Source: UBA724 sp964229545 | GTDB taxonomy: Bacteria > Bacteroidota > Bacteroidia > Flavobacteriales > Flavobacteriaceae | Reading direction: 5' to 3' | Length of the DNA stretch: 40,496 nt | NCBI GenBank assembly: GCA_964229545.1 | Contig: CAXRDP010000030.1 | Location: 1-40,496 of the forward strand | In this document: piece after piece, positions 32,882 through 40,222 of the stretch | How positions within the stretch are numbered: the stretch's first letter is position 1 | Layout of the letters: the number at the start of each line of letters is the position of its first letter | Translations under genes and position numbers: made by a program | Notes under the pieces: model-generated | Told to the model about the DNA's origin: nothing | Database searches by the model: none | What the model saw: the letters and a program-made list of their open reading frames with translations, nothing else

Positions 32882-33753
32882 CGAAGTTTTAGCGAATCTC
32901 TGTAGTGCAGGTCTGTGTTTCGGTTTTTATTCCAATAATCTAGTTGTATTTGTCTCGGGCTGTGCGCCTTGGTAGTTAGTACACGGTTTTGTCGTTTGAG
33001 GGTTTCTTCCCAACCTTGAATGGCGTGGGGAAATGCTTGTTCAAACCGAATGGTGAGTGACCTGTTGATTTCAGGGTATTCAAGGGTGTAGTGATATAGC
33101 CCATCTTTTTCTGCTAGGTTGGCGTTGGCTTCATAGATTTGTTTGTCCAAATGCAACAACCTGATGGCTTCTAGTGAGGGGATGGCCTGAAATTCTCCCG
33201 TGGGGAGTTCTTGCGGATTGAGCCTGGCAAGGTTCCAAAAATCATTTTCTATATGCACTTTGGGCAAGCGTAAATTTTGGTCAGCTTCGCCTTCAAAATA
33301 CGAGTGTGAAGTATATTCATAGTGCGCTCTGTTGTTGATTTGTGCATACACATGCCCACACCACTCTTGAATCGAAGCGGAGGTCTTTAAAGCATGGGAT
33401 TGGGTGTGTACCGGTGAAAAAGTAGATTGCAAAATGGTGTAGGGATAAATACCCGTATTAAAACGTTTGGTGGCGTTGAGTTTGAGTACAGAAACTGTTT
33501 CTTCTGTTCTTCTTTCGGCTTTGACCTGAGTATCTGGATAAAAATCTTCGGTCACATAAATCAATACCGCGTCTCCATCTCTGGGGGCACCATATCGACT
33601 CTGTTCGAGTGTGAATGCGTTGATTTCTGCCTTGCCTGCATACCAGTAGGAAGAAAAATTAGGATCCAAGAGTCTTTTGTTTTGTTGGGTGCTGGCGGTT
33701 GGCGTACAGGCCAAAATACAGATGGTCAAGCTGGTCAAAAGAAAATGTTTCAT
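32878..33753 (-). CDS. Lipoprotein of unknown function
   Basis: The ATG at 33753 gives a lipoprotein signal (MKHFLLTSLTICILACTPTA, Cys16) and 291 residues. The body contains FSSYWYAGKAEINAFTLEQS (about 33-52), YGAPRDGDAVLIYVTEDF and a cysteine in SIQEWCGHVYAQ. No catalytic motif is recognised. The frame extends 22 codons upstream without support. It follows maf by 14 bases. Some databases label such neighbours as septum formation inhibitors, but the true Maf protein is the next gene upstream in the unit. Confidence 0.75.
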   Translation of the reverse strand: MKHFLLTSLTICILACTPTASTQQNKRLLDPNFSSYWYAGKAEINAFTLEQSRYGAPRDGDAVLIYVTEDFYPDTQVKAERRTEETVSVLKLNATKRFNTGIYPYTILQSTFSPVHTQSHALKTSASIQEWCGHVYAQINNRAHYEYTSHSYFEGEADQNLRLPKVHIENDFWNLARLNPQELPTGEFQAIPSLEAIRLLHLDKQIYEANANLAEKDGLYHYTLEYPEINRSLTIRFEQAFPHAIQGWEETLKRQNRVLTTKAHSPRQIQLDYWNKNRNTDLHYRDSLKLR

Positions 33754-33767
33754 GGGACAAATTTTTA

Positions 33768-34358
33768 CTAAAAATACGTTTTTATAACATATTCCAGTCC
33801 TTGGTAGGTTTGGGCACAAGGAAGACCCACAACATTGGTATAGGAGCCACAGATATGGGAAACAGCCACAGCTCCGAAACGGTCTTGAATGCCATAGGCA
33901 CCTGCTTTGTCCAAGGGTTGTTCTTGTTGCACATAACTTTTGATAAAAGTGTCGGTCAATTTAACAAAGGTGACATCTGTCTTTTCATGAATGCTGTGCT
34001 GGTGATGGGCGGTTGTAAAACAAACAGAGGTAAATACTTGATGTGTTTGCCCAGAGAGGGTTTTGAGCATTTCGATGGCATGTGTTTCGTCAGTAGGTTT
34101 GCCCAATGCATTTTCTTTAAACCAAACAATGGTATCAGCGGTCACCACCACATCTTTTACACCCAAATCTTTTTGAAAAACGGCTCCCTTGCATTGTGCT
34201 AAATAATCGGTGATTGCGGCACCTTTTAGGTTAGGGTCAAAACGTTCCTCTATGGGCTTTAGGATGAGTTGATGAGGAATTTCCATAATCTCCATCAGAT
34301 GTTTTCTTCTGGGTGAGCCGGAGCCTAAAATAATATTGACAGCGGAAAAATCGATCAT
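33768..34358 (-). CDS. maf: Maf-family nucleoside triphosphate pyrophosphatase (dTTP/UTP type)
   Basis: 196 residues. The N-terminal NIILGSGSPRRKHLMEIM (about 8-25) holds the conserved SxSPRR substrate loop, and VVTADTIVWFKENALGKPTD (about 71-90) and GAYGIQDRF (about 152-160) complete the family pattern; the AYGIQ form fits the YhdE-like dTTP/UTP pyrophosphatases. It removes non-canonical nucleotides and is linked to septation in other bacteria. It overlaps kdsC by 4 bases. Confidence 0.92.
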   Translation of the reverse strand: MIDFSAVNIILGSGSPRRKHLMEIMEIPHQLILKPIEERFDPNLKGAAITDYLAQCKGAVFQKDLGVKDVVVTADTIVWFKENALGKPTDETHAIEMLKTLSGQTHQVFTSVCFTTAHHQHSIHEKTDVTFVKLTDTFIKSYVQQEQPLDKAGAYGIQDRFGAVAVSHICGSYTNVVGLPCAQTYQGLEYVIKTYF

Positions 34359-34885
34359 TTTCTATCGTTTCGTGCCTCAAAAAAGCCACCCCATTTGCTG
34401 TGGATTTTAAGTACTTGTTCGATGACATCACGCACACAACCCGCACCCCCATTTTTGTGGGATATATAATCAGAGACAGCCCTTACTTCAGGAACGGCAT
34501 CATTGGGACAGGTGGCCAAGTAGACCATCCTCATGGCAGGAATATCAGGAATATCGTCACCCATAAACAGGGTTTCTTCGGCCAATAGTTGGTTTTTTTG
34601 AAGGTATTCTTTTAGGATGGTTTCTTTGTCATGGATGCCCAAAAACACATCTTGAACGCCCAAGTCATTCAGTCTTTTTTGAACCGCAGGATTGGTGCCT
34701 CCAGAAATGATACACACACGAAAACCCGCATGTAGTGCCGCTTTTACCGCATAGCCGTCTTTGGTGTTCATGGTGCGCAACATGGATCCATCTTCGTGGA
34801 TGAGGATGCTGCCGTCAGTAAAGACGCCATCTACATCAAATACAAAATTTCGAATTTTTCCCAGGGATGCTTTAAAGTTTTTCAT
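34355..34885 (-). CDS. kdsC: 3-deoxy-D-manno-octulosonate-8-phosphate phosphatase (HAD family)
   Basis: 176 residues, capless HAD phosphatase of the tetrameric C0 type. Motif 1 is FDVDGVFTDG (16-25) with catalytic Asp17 and Asp19, motif 2 ISGG (about 55-58), and motif 4 MGDDIPDIPAM (about 108-118). The C-terminal GGAGCVRDVIEQVL is typical of KdsC. It releases KDO from KDO-8-phosphate for lipopolysaccharide core. Overlaps the DUF2520 gene by 14 bases and maf by 4. Confidence 0.92.
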   Translation of the reverse strand: MKNFKASLGKIRNFVFDVDGVFTDGSILIHEDGSMLRTMNTKDGYAVKAALHAGFRVCIISGGTNPAVQKRLNDLGVQDVFLGIHDKETILKEYLQKNQLLAEETLFMGDDIPDIPAMRMVYLATCPNDAVPEVRAVSDYISHKNGGAGCVRDVIEQVLKIHSKWGGFFEARNDRK

Positions 34886-35642
34886 GTTGATGTGCGGTCA
34901 ATAATTGGTTGGTAAAAGTTTTGTAGAGTTCTAACAATGCGGTGTCCTCAATCAGGGACATATGTTTTTCTATGGTTTTTTTATCTCCCCTGCGAGCAGG
35001 TCCTGTTTGGCTTTCTGCTGGGGTTTGTTCTATAATCTTATGGGCCGTCTCCAAGATTAAGGGTTTGAGAAGATCAAAATGTAGTTGGTGTTTTGCAAAC
35101 AATTGATAAGCACTTTCATAAAGGCTATTCGAGAAGTTGTTGACCAAAACAGCACCCAAGTGCAAAACGGTTCTTTTTTGTTGGTCTAGAGGTACTGTGG
35201 TTTTGACTCCGATTGATGTTGCTAATTTTTGAAGTATCTCTTGTGCTTTGGAGGTGCTGGCTTCCCAACAAACGGGGATGTTTTCCCAATTTAAATGGCT
35301 TTTTTTAGAAAATGTTTGGATGGGATACCAAACACCACGATGCTTATGGGCAGACAATAGTTCTACACTGCTTGCACCTGAAGTATGGGCTACCACAGCC
35401 TGATGAGACGGCAGTTGATTGCTTACATCCTCAATCACTTGGTCTTGTACGGCTATCAATATCAAGTCACAATCGGGTAGCTTGTTTGGGTCATTAGTAT
35501 ACGAGGCGTTGATAGGATAATCAGCATTTAATTTATTCTTTTTGCCAATCACCCCCACAAGTCGGATATTGCTGTTTTTTCGAACCGCTTTTGCGATGGC
35601 TATTGAAACATTTCCAGTGCCTACCAATACCAACCTTATCAT
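34872..35642 (-). CDS. Rossmann-like / DUF2520 domain protein
   Basis: 256 residues. An N-terminal Rossmann domain with LVGTGNVSIAIAKAV (about 5-19) and HTSGASSVELL, followed by the DUF2520 helical domain (about 125-256, with HLGAVLVNNFSNSLYESA). The fold resembles 6-phosphogluconate or ketopantoate dehydrogenases, so NAD(P)-dependent oxidoreductase activity is likely, but the substrate is unknown. First gene of the DUF2520-kdsC-maf-lipoprotein unit; a -7 element lies 4 nt before its start. Confidence 0.9.
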   Translation of the reverse strand: MIRLVLVGTGNVSIAIAKAVRKNSNIRLVGVIGKKNKLNADYPINASYTNDPNKLPDCDLILIAVQDQVIEDVSNQLPSHQAVVAHTSGASSVELLSAHKHRGVWYPIQTFSKKSHLNWENIPVCWEASTSKAQEILQKLATSIGVKTTVPLDQQKRTVLHLGAVLVNNFSNSLYESAYQLFAKHQLHFDLLKPLILETAHKIIEQTPAESQTGPARRGDKKTIEKHMSLIEDTALLELYKTFTNQLLTAHQHEKL

Positions 35643-35646
35643 ATGC

Positions 35647-35654
35647 CAAAACTA
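35647..35654 (-). promoter_or_regulatory. -7 element of the DUF2520 unit
   Basis: The minus strand reads TAGTTTTG, ending 4 nt before the ATG at 35642, which predicts a leaderless transcript. No -33 TTG at normal spacing was found. Confidence 0.4.
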
Positions 35655-35684
35655 CAAACTAAAGATGATTTATGAACTTATACT

Positions 35685-35713
35685 TTGCAAACTACCTAAA
35701 ATTGTTAGGTTTG
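35685..35713 (+). promoter_or_regulatory. Promoter of ndk
   Basis: TTG (35685-35687), 18-nt spacer, TAGGTTTG (35706-35713), both exact. The -7 box ends 12 nt before the ATG at 35726, so the leader should be only about 6 nt, and this start is strongly favoured over the upstream in-frame one at 35672. Confidence 0.65.
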
Positions 35714-35725
35714 CAAAAAAAAAGA

Positions 35726-36145
35726 ATGGCAACGAATCTAACTTTTACCATGATTAAGCCCGACGCTGTTACTGACGGTCATATCGGCGCAATACTCGAT
35801 AAAATCACCACTGCGGGGTTTGGCATTAAGGCACTAAAAATGACACGTCTTTCTAAAGTCGAAGCCGAGGCTTTTTATGCGGTCCACACAGCGCGCCCTT
35901 TCTTTGGGGAATTGGTGGATTTTATGACCAGCGGCCCCATAGTAGCTGCAGTTTTGGAAAAGGACAATGCAGTAGCCGATTTTAGAACCCTCATCGGGGC
36001 TACCAATCCGGAAGAAGCTGCTGAGGGAACCTTAAGAAAATTGTTTGCACGTTCAGTAGGGCAAAATGCGGTTCACGGTTCTGATAGTGATGAGAATGCT
36101 GCTATAGAAATTGCATTTCATTTTGCAAACAAGGAACTTCTTTAA
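35726..36145 (+). CDS. ndk: Nucleoside diphosphate kinase
   Basis: The ATG at 35726 gives 139 residues, the usual size, starting MATNLTFTMIKPDAV. The phosphoacceptor is His117 in QNAVHGSDS, and the ARPFFGELVDFM block (about 56-67) is conserved. It balances NTP and dNTP pools. An in-frame start at 35672 would add 18 residues but lies before the promoter. The stop shares TTAA (36142-36145) with the convergent dciA gene. Confidence 0.97.
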   Translation: MATNLTFTMIKPDAVTDGHIGAILDKITTAGFGIKALKMTRLSKVEAEAFYAVHTARPFFGELVDFMTSGPIVAAVLEKDNAVADFRTLIGATNPEEAAEGTLRKLFARSVGQNAVHGSDSDENAAIEIAFHFANKELL

Positions 36146-36438
36146 AGAAACCGAATTTCCTTTACAACCTCTTTTTGCAAAGACTCATTGATGAGTTGGA
36201 TGATTTTGTCCTTGCCGTAACGCATTTCTTCTCTCAACACCGACGAGTTTAATCGTACAATCAAAGTGTCATTTTCGAGTCTAACCTCCTTTGTATAGGC
36301 TTGAATATTATGCCCTAACGATTGGGACCAAATGTCTTGAATTCGCGCTGCATCTAGTCCGTTTTCCAGTGCATTCTTTTTGATAAATTCTCCAAGAACG
36401 GACTTCAACTCTTTGGGTTCAAAAGCGCGCTTACTCAT
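36142..36438 (-). CDS. DUF721 / DciA-like protein
   Basis: 98 residues. The domain covers about residues 10-95, with ARIQDIWSQSLGHNIQAYTK (about 26-45) and the strand pair around TLIVRLNSSVLREEMRYGKD, as in DUF721. DciA-like proteins help load the replicative helicase in bacteria that lack DnaC. It overlaps recF by 8 bases, so the two are probably coupled, consistent with replication roles. Confidence 0.85.
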   Translation of the reverse strand: MSKRAFEPKELKSVLGEFIKKNALENGLDAARIQDIWSQSLGHNIQAYTKEVRLENDTLIVRLNSSVLREEMRYGKDKIIQLINESLQKEVVKEIRFL

Positions 36439-37534
36439 CTGTTTTGTTTAGTGTGAATATGCTGTATGACTGCCCAGTTTTCTTAATGATATCTTCTGTT
36501 CTCTCTTTGTGAGTGTCAGATATAAAAAGCTGTCCGAATGACTCATCGTGTACCAAATCTACGATGTGCGCTACGCGCTGGTCATCGAGTTTGTCAAAAA
36601 CATCATCAAGCAACAAAATTGGGGGGAGTTGGGTTTGGTGTTGCATCATGTCGTATTGGGCCAATTTCAGGGCTACCAAAAAGGTCTTTTGCTGTCCTTG
36701 ACTGCCGTATTTTTTGATGGGGTAGCCATCAATTTGAAATTGCAAATCATCTTTATGAGGGCCTATGGATGTGTGTTGTAGGATGCGATCGCGCTCCAGA
36801 GATTCTACTAAAAGCTCTTCAAAATCATCGTCTTGAAGTTGACTTTCATATACTAAGTTTACCTTTTCTTGACTTCCGCTAATACCTGCGTATCTTTTAA
36901 AAAAATAGGGTAAGAATTCTTCAACAAAGGCTTTTCGCTTTTGATAAATAGGTTTCCCAAAACTTATCAATTGATCGTTGTACACAGATAAAGTTTCGGA
37001 ATCAAAAGTCCCTTGCATTTTAAATTGTTTTAGCAAGGCATTTCGTTGGCTCAATATGCGTTGATACTGCACAAGGTGTTGTACATATGACTTGTGGGTT
37101 TGCCCTATTATGCTGTCCAAAAATTTTCGTCGGGTGCTACTGCCTTCCGCAATCAGGTCTCTATCTGTGGGAGAGATGATCACCACAGGGATAAAGCCCA
37201 AATGATCGGCTATTTTTTTGTAGGTTTTGTTGTTTTTTTTTAGCGTCTTTTTGCCGTCTCTCTGTAGGCTACTTTGAATGCGTACTTGCTTGTTTTCTTT
37301 TTGAAACAAACCTTCAATCATACAAAAGTCAGCATGATGTGCAATGTTCTGATTGTTAAGAATGCTAAAATAACTTTTACCAAACGCCAGGTGGTATACA
37401 GCATCGAGCATATTGGTCTTGCCCACCCCATTGCGTCCCACAAAACAATTGATTTTGGGGTTAAGGGTATAGTCAACCGCTTCCAGATTTTTGTAATTGA
37501 CTACAGATAAGTGTTCTAAAAAAAGATTTTGCAC
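36431..37534 (-). CDS. recF: DNA replication/repair protein RecF
   Basis: 367 residues from GTG (37534); no ATG suits the conserved start NLFLEHLSVVNYKNLE. SMC-like ATPase with Walker A GRNGVGKT (33-40), signature SQGQQKT (278-284) and Walker B LLLDDVFDKLD (307-317). It loads RecA at gaps together with RecO and RecR. The usual dnaN and gyrB neighbours are absent here; dciA follows instead, a common arrangement in Bacteroidota. Confidence 0.96.
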   Translation of the reverse strand: MQNLFLEHLSVVNYKNLEAVDYTLNPKINCFVGRNGVGKTNMLDAVYHLAFGKSYFSILNNQNIAHHADFCMIEGLFQKENKQVRIQSSLQRDGKKTLKKNNKTYKKIADHLGFIPVVIISPTDRDLIAEGSSTRRKFLDSIIGQTHKSYVQHLVQYQRILSQRNALLKQFKMQGTFDSETLSVYNDQLISFGKPIYQKRKAFVEEFLPYFFKRYAGISGSQEKVNLVYESQLQDDDFEELLVESLERDRILQHTSIGPHKDDLQFQIDGYPIKKYGSQGQQKTFLVALKLAQYDMMQHQTQLPPILLLDDVFDKLDDQRVAHIVDLVHDESFGQLFISDTHKERTEDIIKKTGQSYSIFTLNKTDE

Positions 37535-37613
37535 AATTGAAGGAGGTAAATCAAAAAGACCAAATTATAGAATTTTCGACAGAATATTCGAATGTGCATT
37601 AGAATAAATATTA

Positions 37614-37621
37614 TATTTTTG
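37614..37621 (+). promoter_or_regulatory. -7 element of the TPR-ribH unit
   Basis: TATTTTTG, an exact TAnnTTTG, 19 nt before the ATG at 37641. No TTG at the expected upstream distance was found. Confidence 0.4.
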
Positions 37622-37640
37622 CGAACATTACAATTGGGCT

Positions 37641-38387
37641 ATGGCAACATACAAAAAAAGAGCAACCAAAAAGGCCGAATCGGTCAAGCAAACAGAAAGT
37701 ACCACTGAAGAAGTTTTTTCTTCTCTAGACACCAGAGCAGGTAGTGCCGAGCGATGGGTGGCTAAAAACCAGCAAATCATTTTGGGTTCCATACTGGGAA
37801 TCATCGTTGTCGTTCTTGGTTTTTTAGCATATCGCAACTTTGTAGTGTTACCTAATTCTGAAGAGGCCAATAACGAAATGTTCCAAGCACAAAAATATTT
37901 TGAGCAAGGTTTGGCTGATGAAGTCCAAAGAGATTCTCTTTTTGGTTTGGCGCTCAATGGGGGAGAAGGAAAGTATGGTTTTTTGGATATCATAGACAAC
38001 TATGCTGGGACTTCAGCCGCCGATTTGGCTACGTACAATGTGGGTATGATATACCTACATCTGAAAGAATTTGAATTGGCTATTGATTATTTGGAAGATT
38101 TTTCTGCAGACGATTCTGTTTTGGGTGCATTGGCACTTGGAGGTATTGGTGATGCTTTTGCTGAACTCAAGCAATATGAAGATGCGCTAGATTATTACGA
38201 AAAAGCACTCGACTACAGTGATAATGCCCTTACAAAACCTCGTTTTTTGCGTAAAGCTGGATTAATAGCTCTAGACTTAGACAACAACAAGCGCGCTGCC
38301 AAATATTTTGGCGAACTCAAAGCCAATTTTGAGGATTCTCCTGAGGCAAAAAATATTGATGCGCTCTTGGGAATGGCCCAAATCTAA
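37641..38387 (+). CDS. Membrane-anchored tetratricopeptide repeat protein
   Basis: 248 residues: a basic N-terminus (MATYKKRATKK), one membrane segment (about 48-66, IILGSILGIIVVVLGFLAY) and three or more TPR-like repeats (about 115-240, for example YEDALDYYEKALDYSDNA). The layout resembles YfgM/CcmI-like proteins, which act as periplasmic chaperone partners of the Sec machinery in other bacteria; that role is not proved here. It precedes ribH by 2 bases. Confidence 0.88.
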   Translation: MATYKKRATKKAESVKQTESTTEEVFSSLDTRAGSAERWVAKNQQIILGSILGIIVVVLGFLAYRNFVVLPNSEEANNEMFQAQKYFEQGLADEVQRDSLFGLALNGGEGKYGFLDIIDNYAGTSAADLATYNVGMIYLHLKEFELAIDYLEDFSADDSVLGALALGGIGDAFAELKQYEDALDYYEKALDYSDNALTKPRFLRKAGLIALDLDNNKRAAKYFGELKANFEDSPEAKNIDALLGMAQI

Positions 38388-38389
38388 CC

Positions 38390-38857
38390 ATGGCAACCCA
38401 CCATCAAAATAGCACCCAACTCGATTTATCTATGGTTCCTAACGCAAACGGAATGCGTTTTGCTTTGGTGGTCTCTGAATGGAATGGTCAAATCACAGAA
38501 AACCTTTTTGAAAGCGCCAAGGATGTGCTCACTTCAAAAGGAGCCGTCTCTGTTGATCGTATAGACGTACCCGGTAGCTACGAGTTGGTTTATGGGTGCA
38601 GACGCCAATTCGATAAAGGCTATGATGCCATTATCGCCATAGGAAGTGTGATTCGAGGCGAAACCCAACATTTCGATTATGTTTGTCAGGCGGTATCTCA
38701 GGGAATAAAAGATTTAAACTTACTAGGGCAAACCCCTGTTATCTTTTGTGTGCTTACAGATGATACGCTTCAGCAAGCCACCGATAGAAGCGGAGGTGCT
38801 TTAGGAAACAAAGGGGCAGAAGCTGCCGTAGCTGCCATCCAAATGGCTAGGCTGTAG
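38390..38857 (+). CDS. ribH: 6,7-dimethyl-8-ribityllumazine synthase
   Basis: 155 residues. Conserved blocks are VVSEWNGQITENLF (about 23-36), VPGSYELV (about 59-66), IAIGSVIRGETQHFDYVCQA (about 82-101, with the catalytic His in the family) and PVIFCVLTDDT (about 115-125). It makes the lumazine precursor of riboflavin in the penultimate step. Lumazine is also the antenna of PhrB-type photolyases, and riboflavin gives FAD for all three photolyase-superfamily proteins of this window. One base separates it from the convergent crtZ. Confidence 0.97.
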   Translation: MATHHQNSTQLDLSMVPNANGMRFALVVSEWNGQITENLFESAKDVLTSKGAVSVDRIDVPGSYELVYGCRRQFDKGYDAIIAIGSVIRGETQHFDYVCQAVSQGIKDLNLLGQTPVIFCVLTDDTLQQATDRSGGALGNKGAEAAVAAIQMARL

Positions 38858-38858
38858 T

Positions 38859-39317
38859 CTAACTTTCTTTAAAAAATTTTATCGGAACCCAAAGCATGCC
38901 AAAACATTGTCCATCTTCTTTGGTCAGGCTTTTGTGATGAATTTTGTGGGCACGTCTAATGGCTTTGGCATACTTGGAGTTGGCCGTTCGAAACCATTTG
39001 ATACGTTGGTGGATAAAAATATCATGCACAAAGAAATAAGTGAGCCCATATCCAAAGATGCCTAAGGCAATAGCGAGTCCAGGCCAAAAAGCAAACTCCC
39101 CCCATAACACCACGAAAACTGCACTGATGCTAGCGTACATTATGAAAAAAGCATCATTGCGTTCAAACCAAGATGTATGGTCTTTTTTGTGATGATCCTT
39201 GTGTAGACTCCATAAAAATCCATGCATGATGTATTTATGTGAGAACCAAGCTACACCCTCCATCCCAATGAAAGTCATGACAAAAATCACGATTTGCCAA
39301 ATCACACTTATTTCCAT
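38859..39317 (-). CDS. crtZ: Beta-carotene hydroxylase, CrtZ type
   Basis: 152 residues, about four membrane segments and the complete set of di-iron histidine boxes: HKYIMH (27-32), HKDHH (39-43), HDIFIH in the third block and HKIHH near the end. It hydroxylates the rings of beta-carotene to zeaxanthin. Its ATG directly follows the crtB stop codon with no gap, so the two are coupled. It belongs to the sterol desaturase/fatty acid hydroxylase superfamily. Confidence 0.93.
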   Translation of the reverse strand: MEISVIWQIVIFVMTFIGMEGVAWFSHKYIMHGFLWSLHKDHHKKDHTSWFERNDAFFIMYASISAVFVVLWGEFAFWPGLAIALGIFGYGLTYFFVHDIFIHQRIKWFRTANSKYAKAIRRAHKIHHKSLTKEDGQCFGMLWVPIKFFKES

Positions 39318-40157
39318 TTATAGAATGTTGAAGCGATAACGCACGTAGGAACGTGCCAAGACATCTACTTTTTGAATATTAGGAACCCGAATCCTAGTCG
39401 ATTTGATTTTGACTGAAGGCGTTTTTTTGAGCTTTTTAAGTAGGCGTAGGTAATATTTATAAGCCGTATACACGCCAAACTTGGCAGCATCGGGCAACCT
39501 AAAAATCCCTTCAAGACCCACCTTAAAATCGGATTCTATTTCTTCAATGATTTTAGATTTTGAGACTTCATCCAATGCATTGAGGTTAACGTTTGGAAAA
39601 TAGGAGCGTTCCAGTTCGTCATGATCCGCTTTTAAGTCACGTAAAAAATTCACCTTTTGAAAAGCAGAGCCCAACGCCATAGCTGAGGACTTTAATTCAT
39701 CAAATAATTTTCTGTCTCCCTTTACAAACACTTGAAGACACATTAAGCCTACTACATCGGCAGACCCATAAATGTAAGCTTTGTAATCTTCTTGTGATGT
39801 ATATACTTTTTTATCCAAGTCCCAACGCATGCTTCTCATAAATGCATCTATATGAGAGGGGTCTATGTTGTATTTGTGAACCGTCTCTTGAAAAGCATTT
39901 AAAATGGGATTTAAACTGATTTTTTCATCCAAAGCCTGCTCTAAGGACAAGGAAAATCTTTCAAATAATGTAGATTTATCGTATTGATGAAAGCTATCAA
40001 CAATCTCATCTGCAAGCCTTACGAACCCATAAATGTTGTAAATATCTTGACGAATCTCGGATGATAACATACGTGTGGCTAACGAAAAAGACGTACTGTA
40101 GGTTTCAGTTACCTGTTTACTACATTGACTCGATATTTGATCAAAAAGTCCTTTCAT
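39318..40157 (-). CDS. crtB: Phytoene synthase (phytoene/squalene synthase family)
   Basis: The ATG at 40157 gives 279 residues beginning MKGLFDQISSQCSKQVTETY; the frame extends to a TTG at 40196. The two aspartate-rich motifs that bind diphosphate-magnesium are Asp50-Asp54 (RLADEIVD) and Asp174-Asp178 (NFLRDLKADHDE). It condenses two geranylgeranyl diphosphates to phytoene, the first step to carotenoids. The pairing with crtZ supports phytoene over squalene synthesis. No crtI lies between the regulator and crtB. Confidence 0.92.
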   Translation of the reverse strand: MKGLFDQISSQCSKQVTETYSTSFSLATRMLSSEIRQDIYNIYGFVRLADEIVDSFHQYDKSTLFERFSLSLEQALDEKISLNPILNAFQETVHKYNIDPSHIDAFMRSMRWDLDKKVYTSQEDYKAYIYGSADVVGLMCLQVFVKGDRKLFDELKSSAMALGSAFQKVNFLRDLKADHDELERSYFPNVNLNALDEVSKSKIIEEIESDFKVGLEGIFRLPDAAKFGVYTAYKYYLRLLKKLKKTPSVKIKSTRIRVPNIQKVDVLARSYVRYRFNIL

Positions 40158-40200
40158 TTCATCTGCAAAATTCCAGTTTTGCACTAAATATCGCAAAATT

Positions 40201-40222
40201 TTGTTTAATAAAAACTAAACAA
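40201..40222. repeat. Inverted repeat between the MerR-type regulator and crtB
   Basis: TTGTTTA (40201-40207) and TAAACAA (40216-40222) are perfect 7-base arms separated by 8 A-rich bases; the right arm covers the stop codon of the regulator gene. It could be an operator for crtB or a weak RNA hairpin in the shared transcript. Confidence 0.35.

Noticed and set aside
32878..33753. Calling the lipoprotein a septum formation inhibitor
   Set aside because: It lacks the SxSPRR loop and other Maf motifs, which are in the neighbouring gene at 33768-34358; the label would come only from adjacency.
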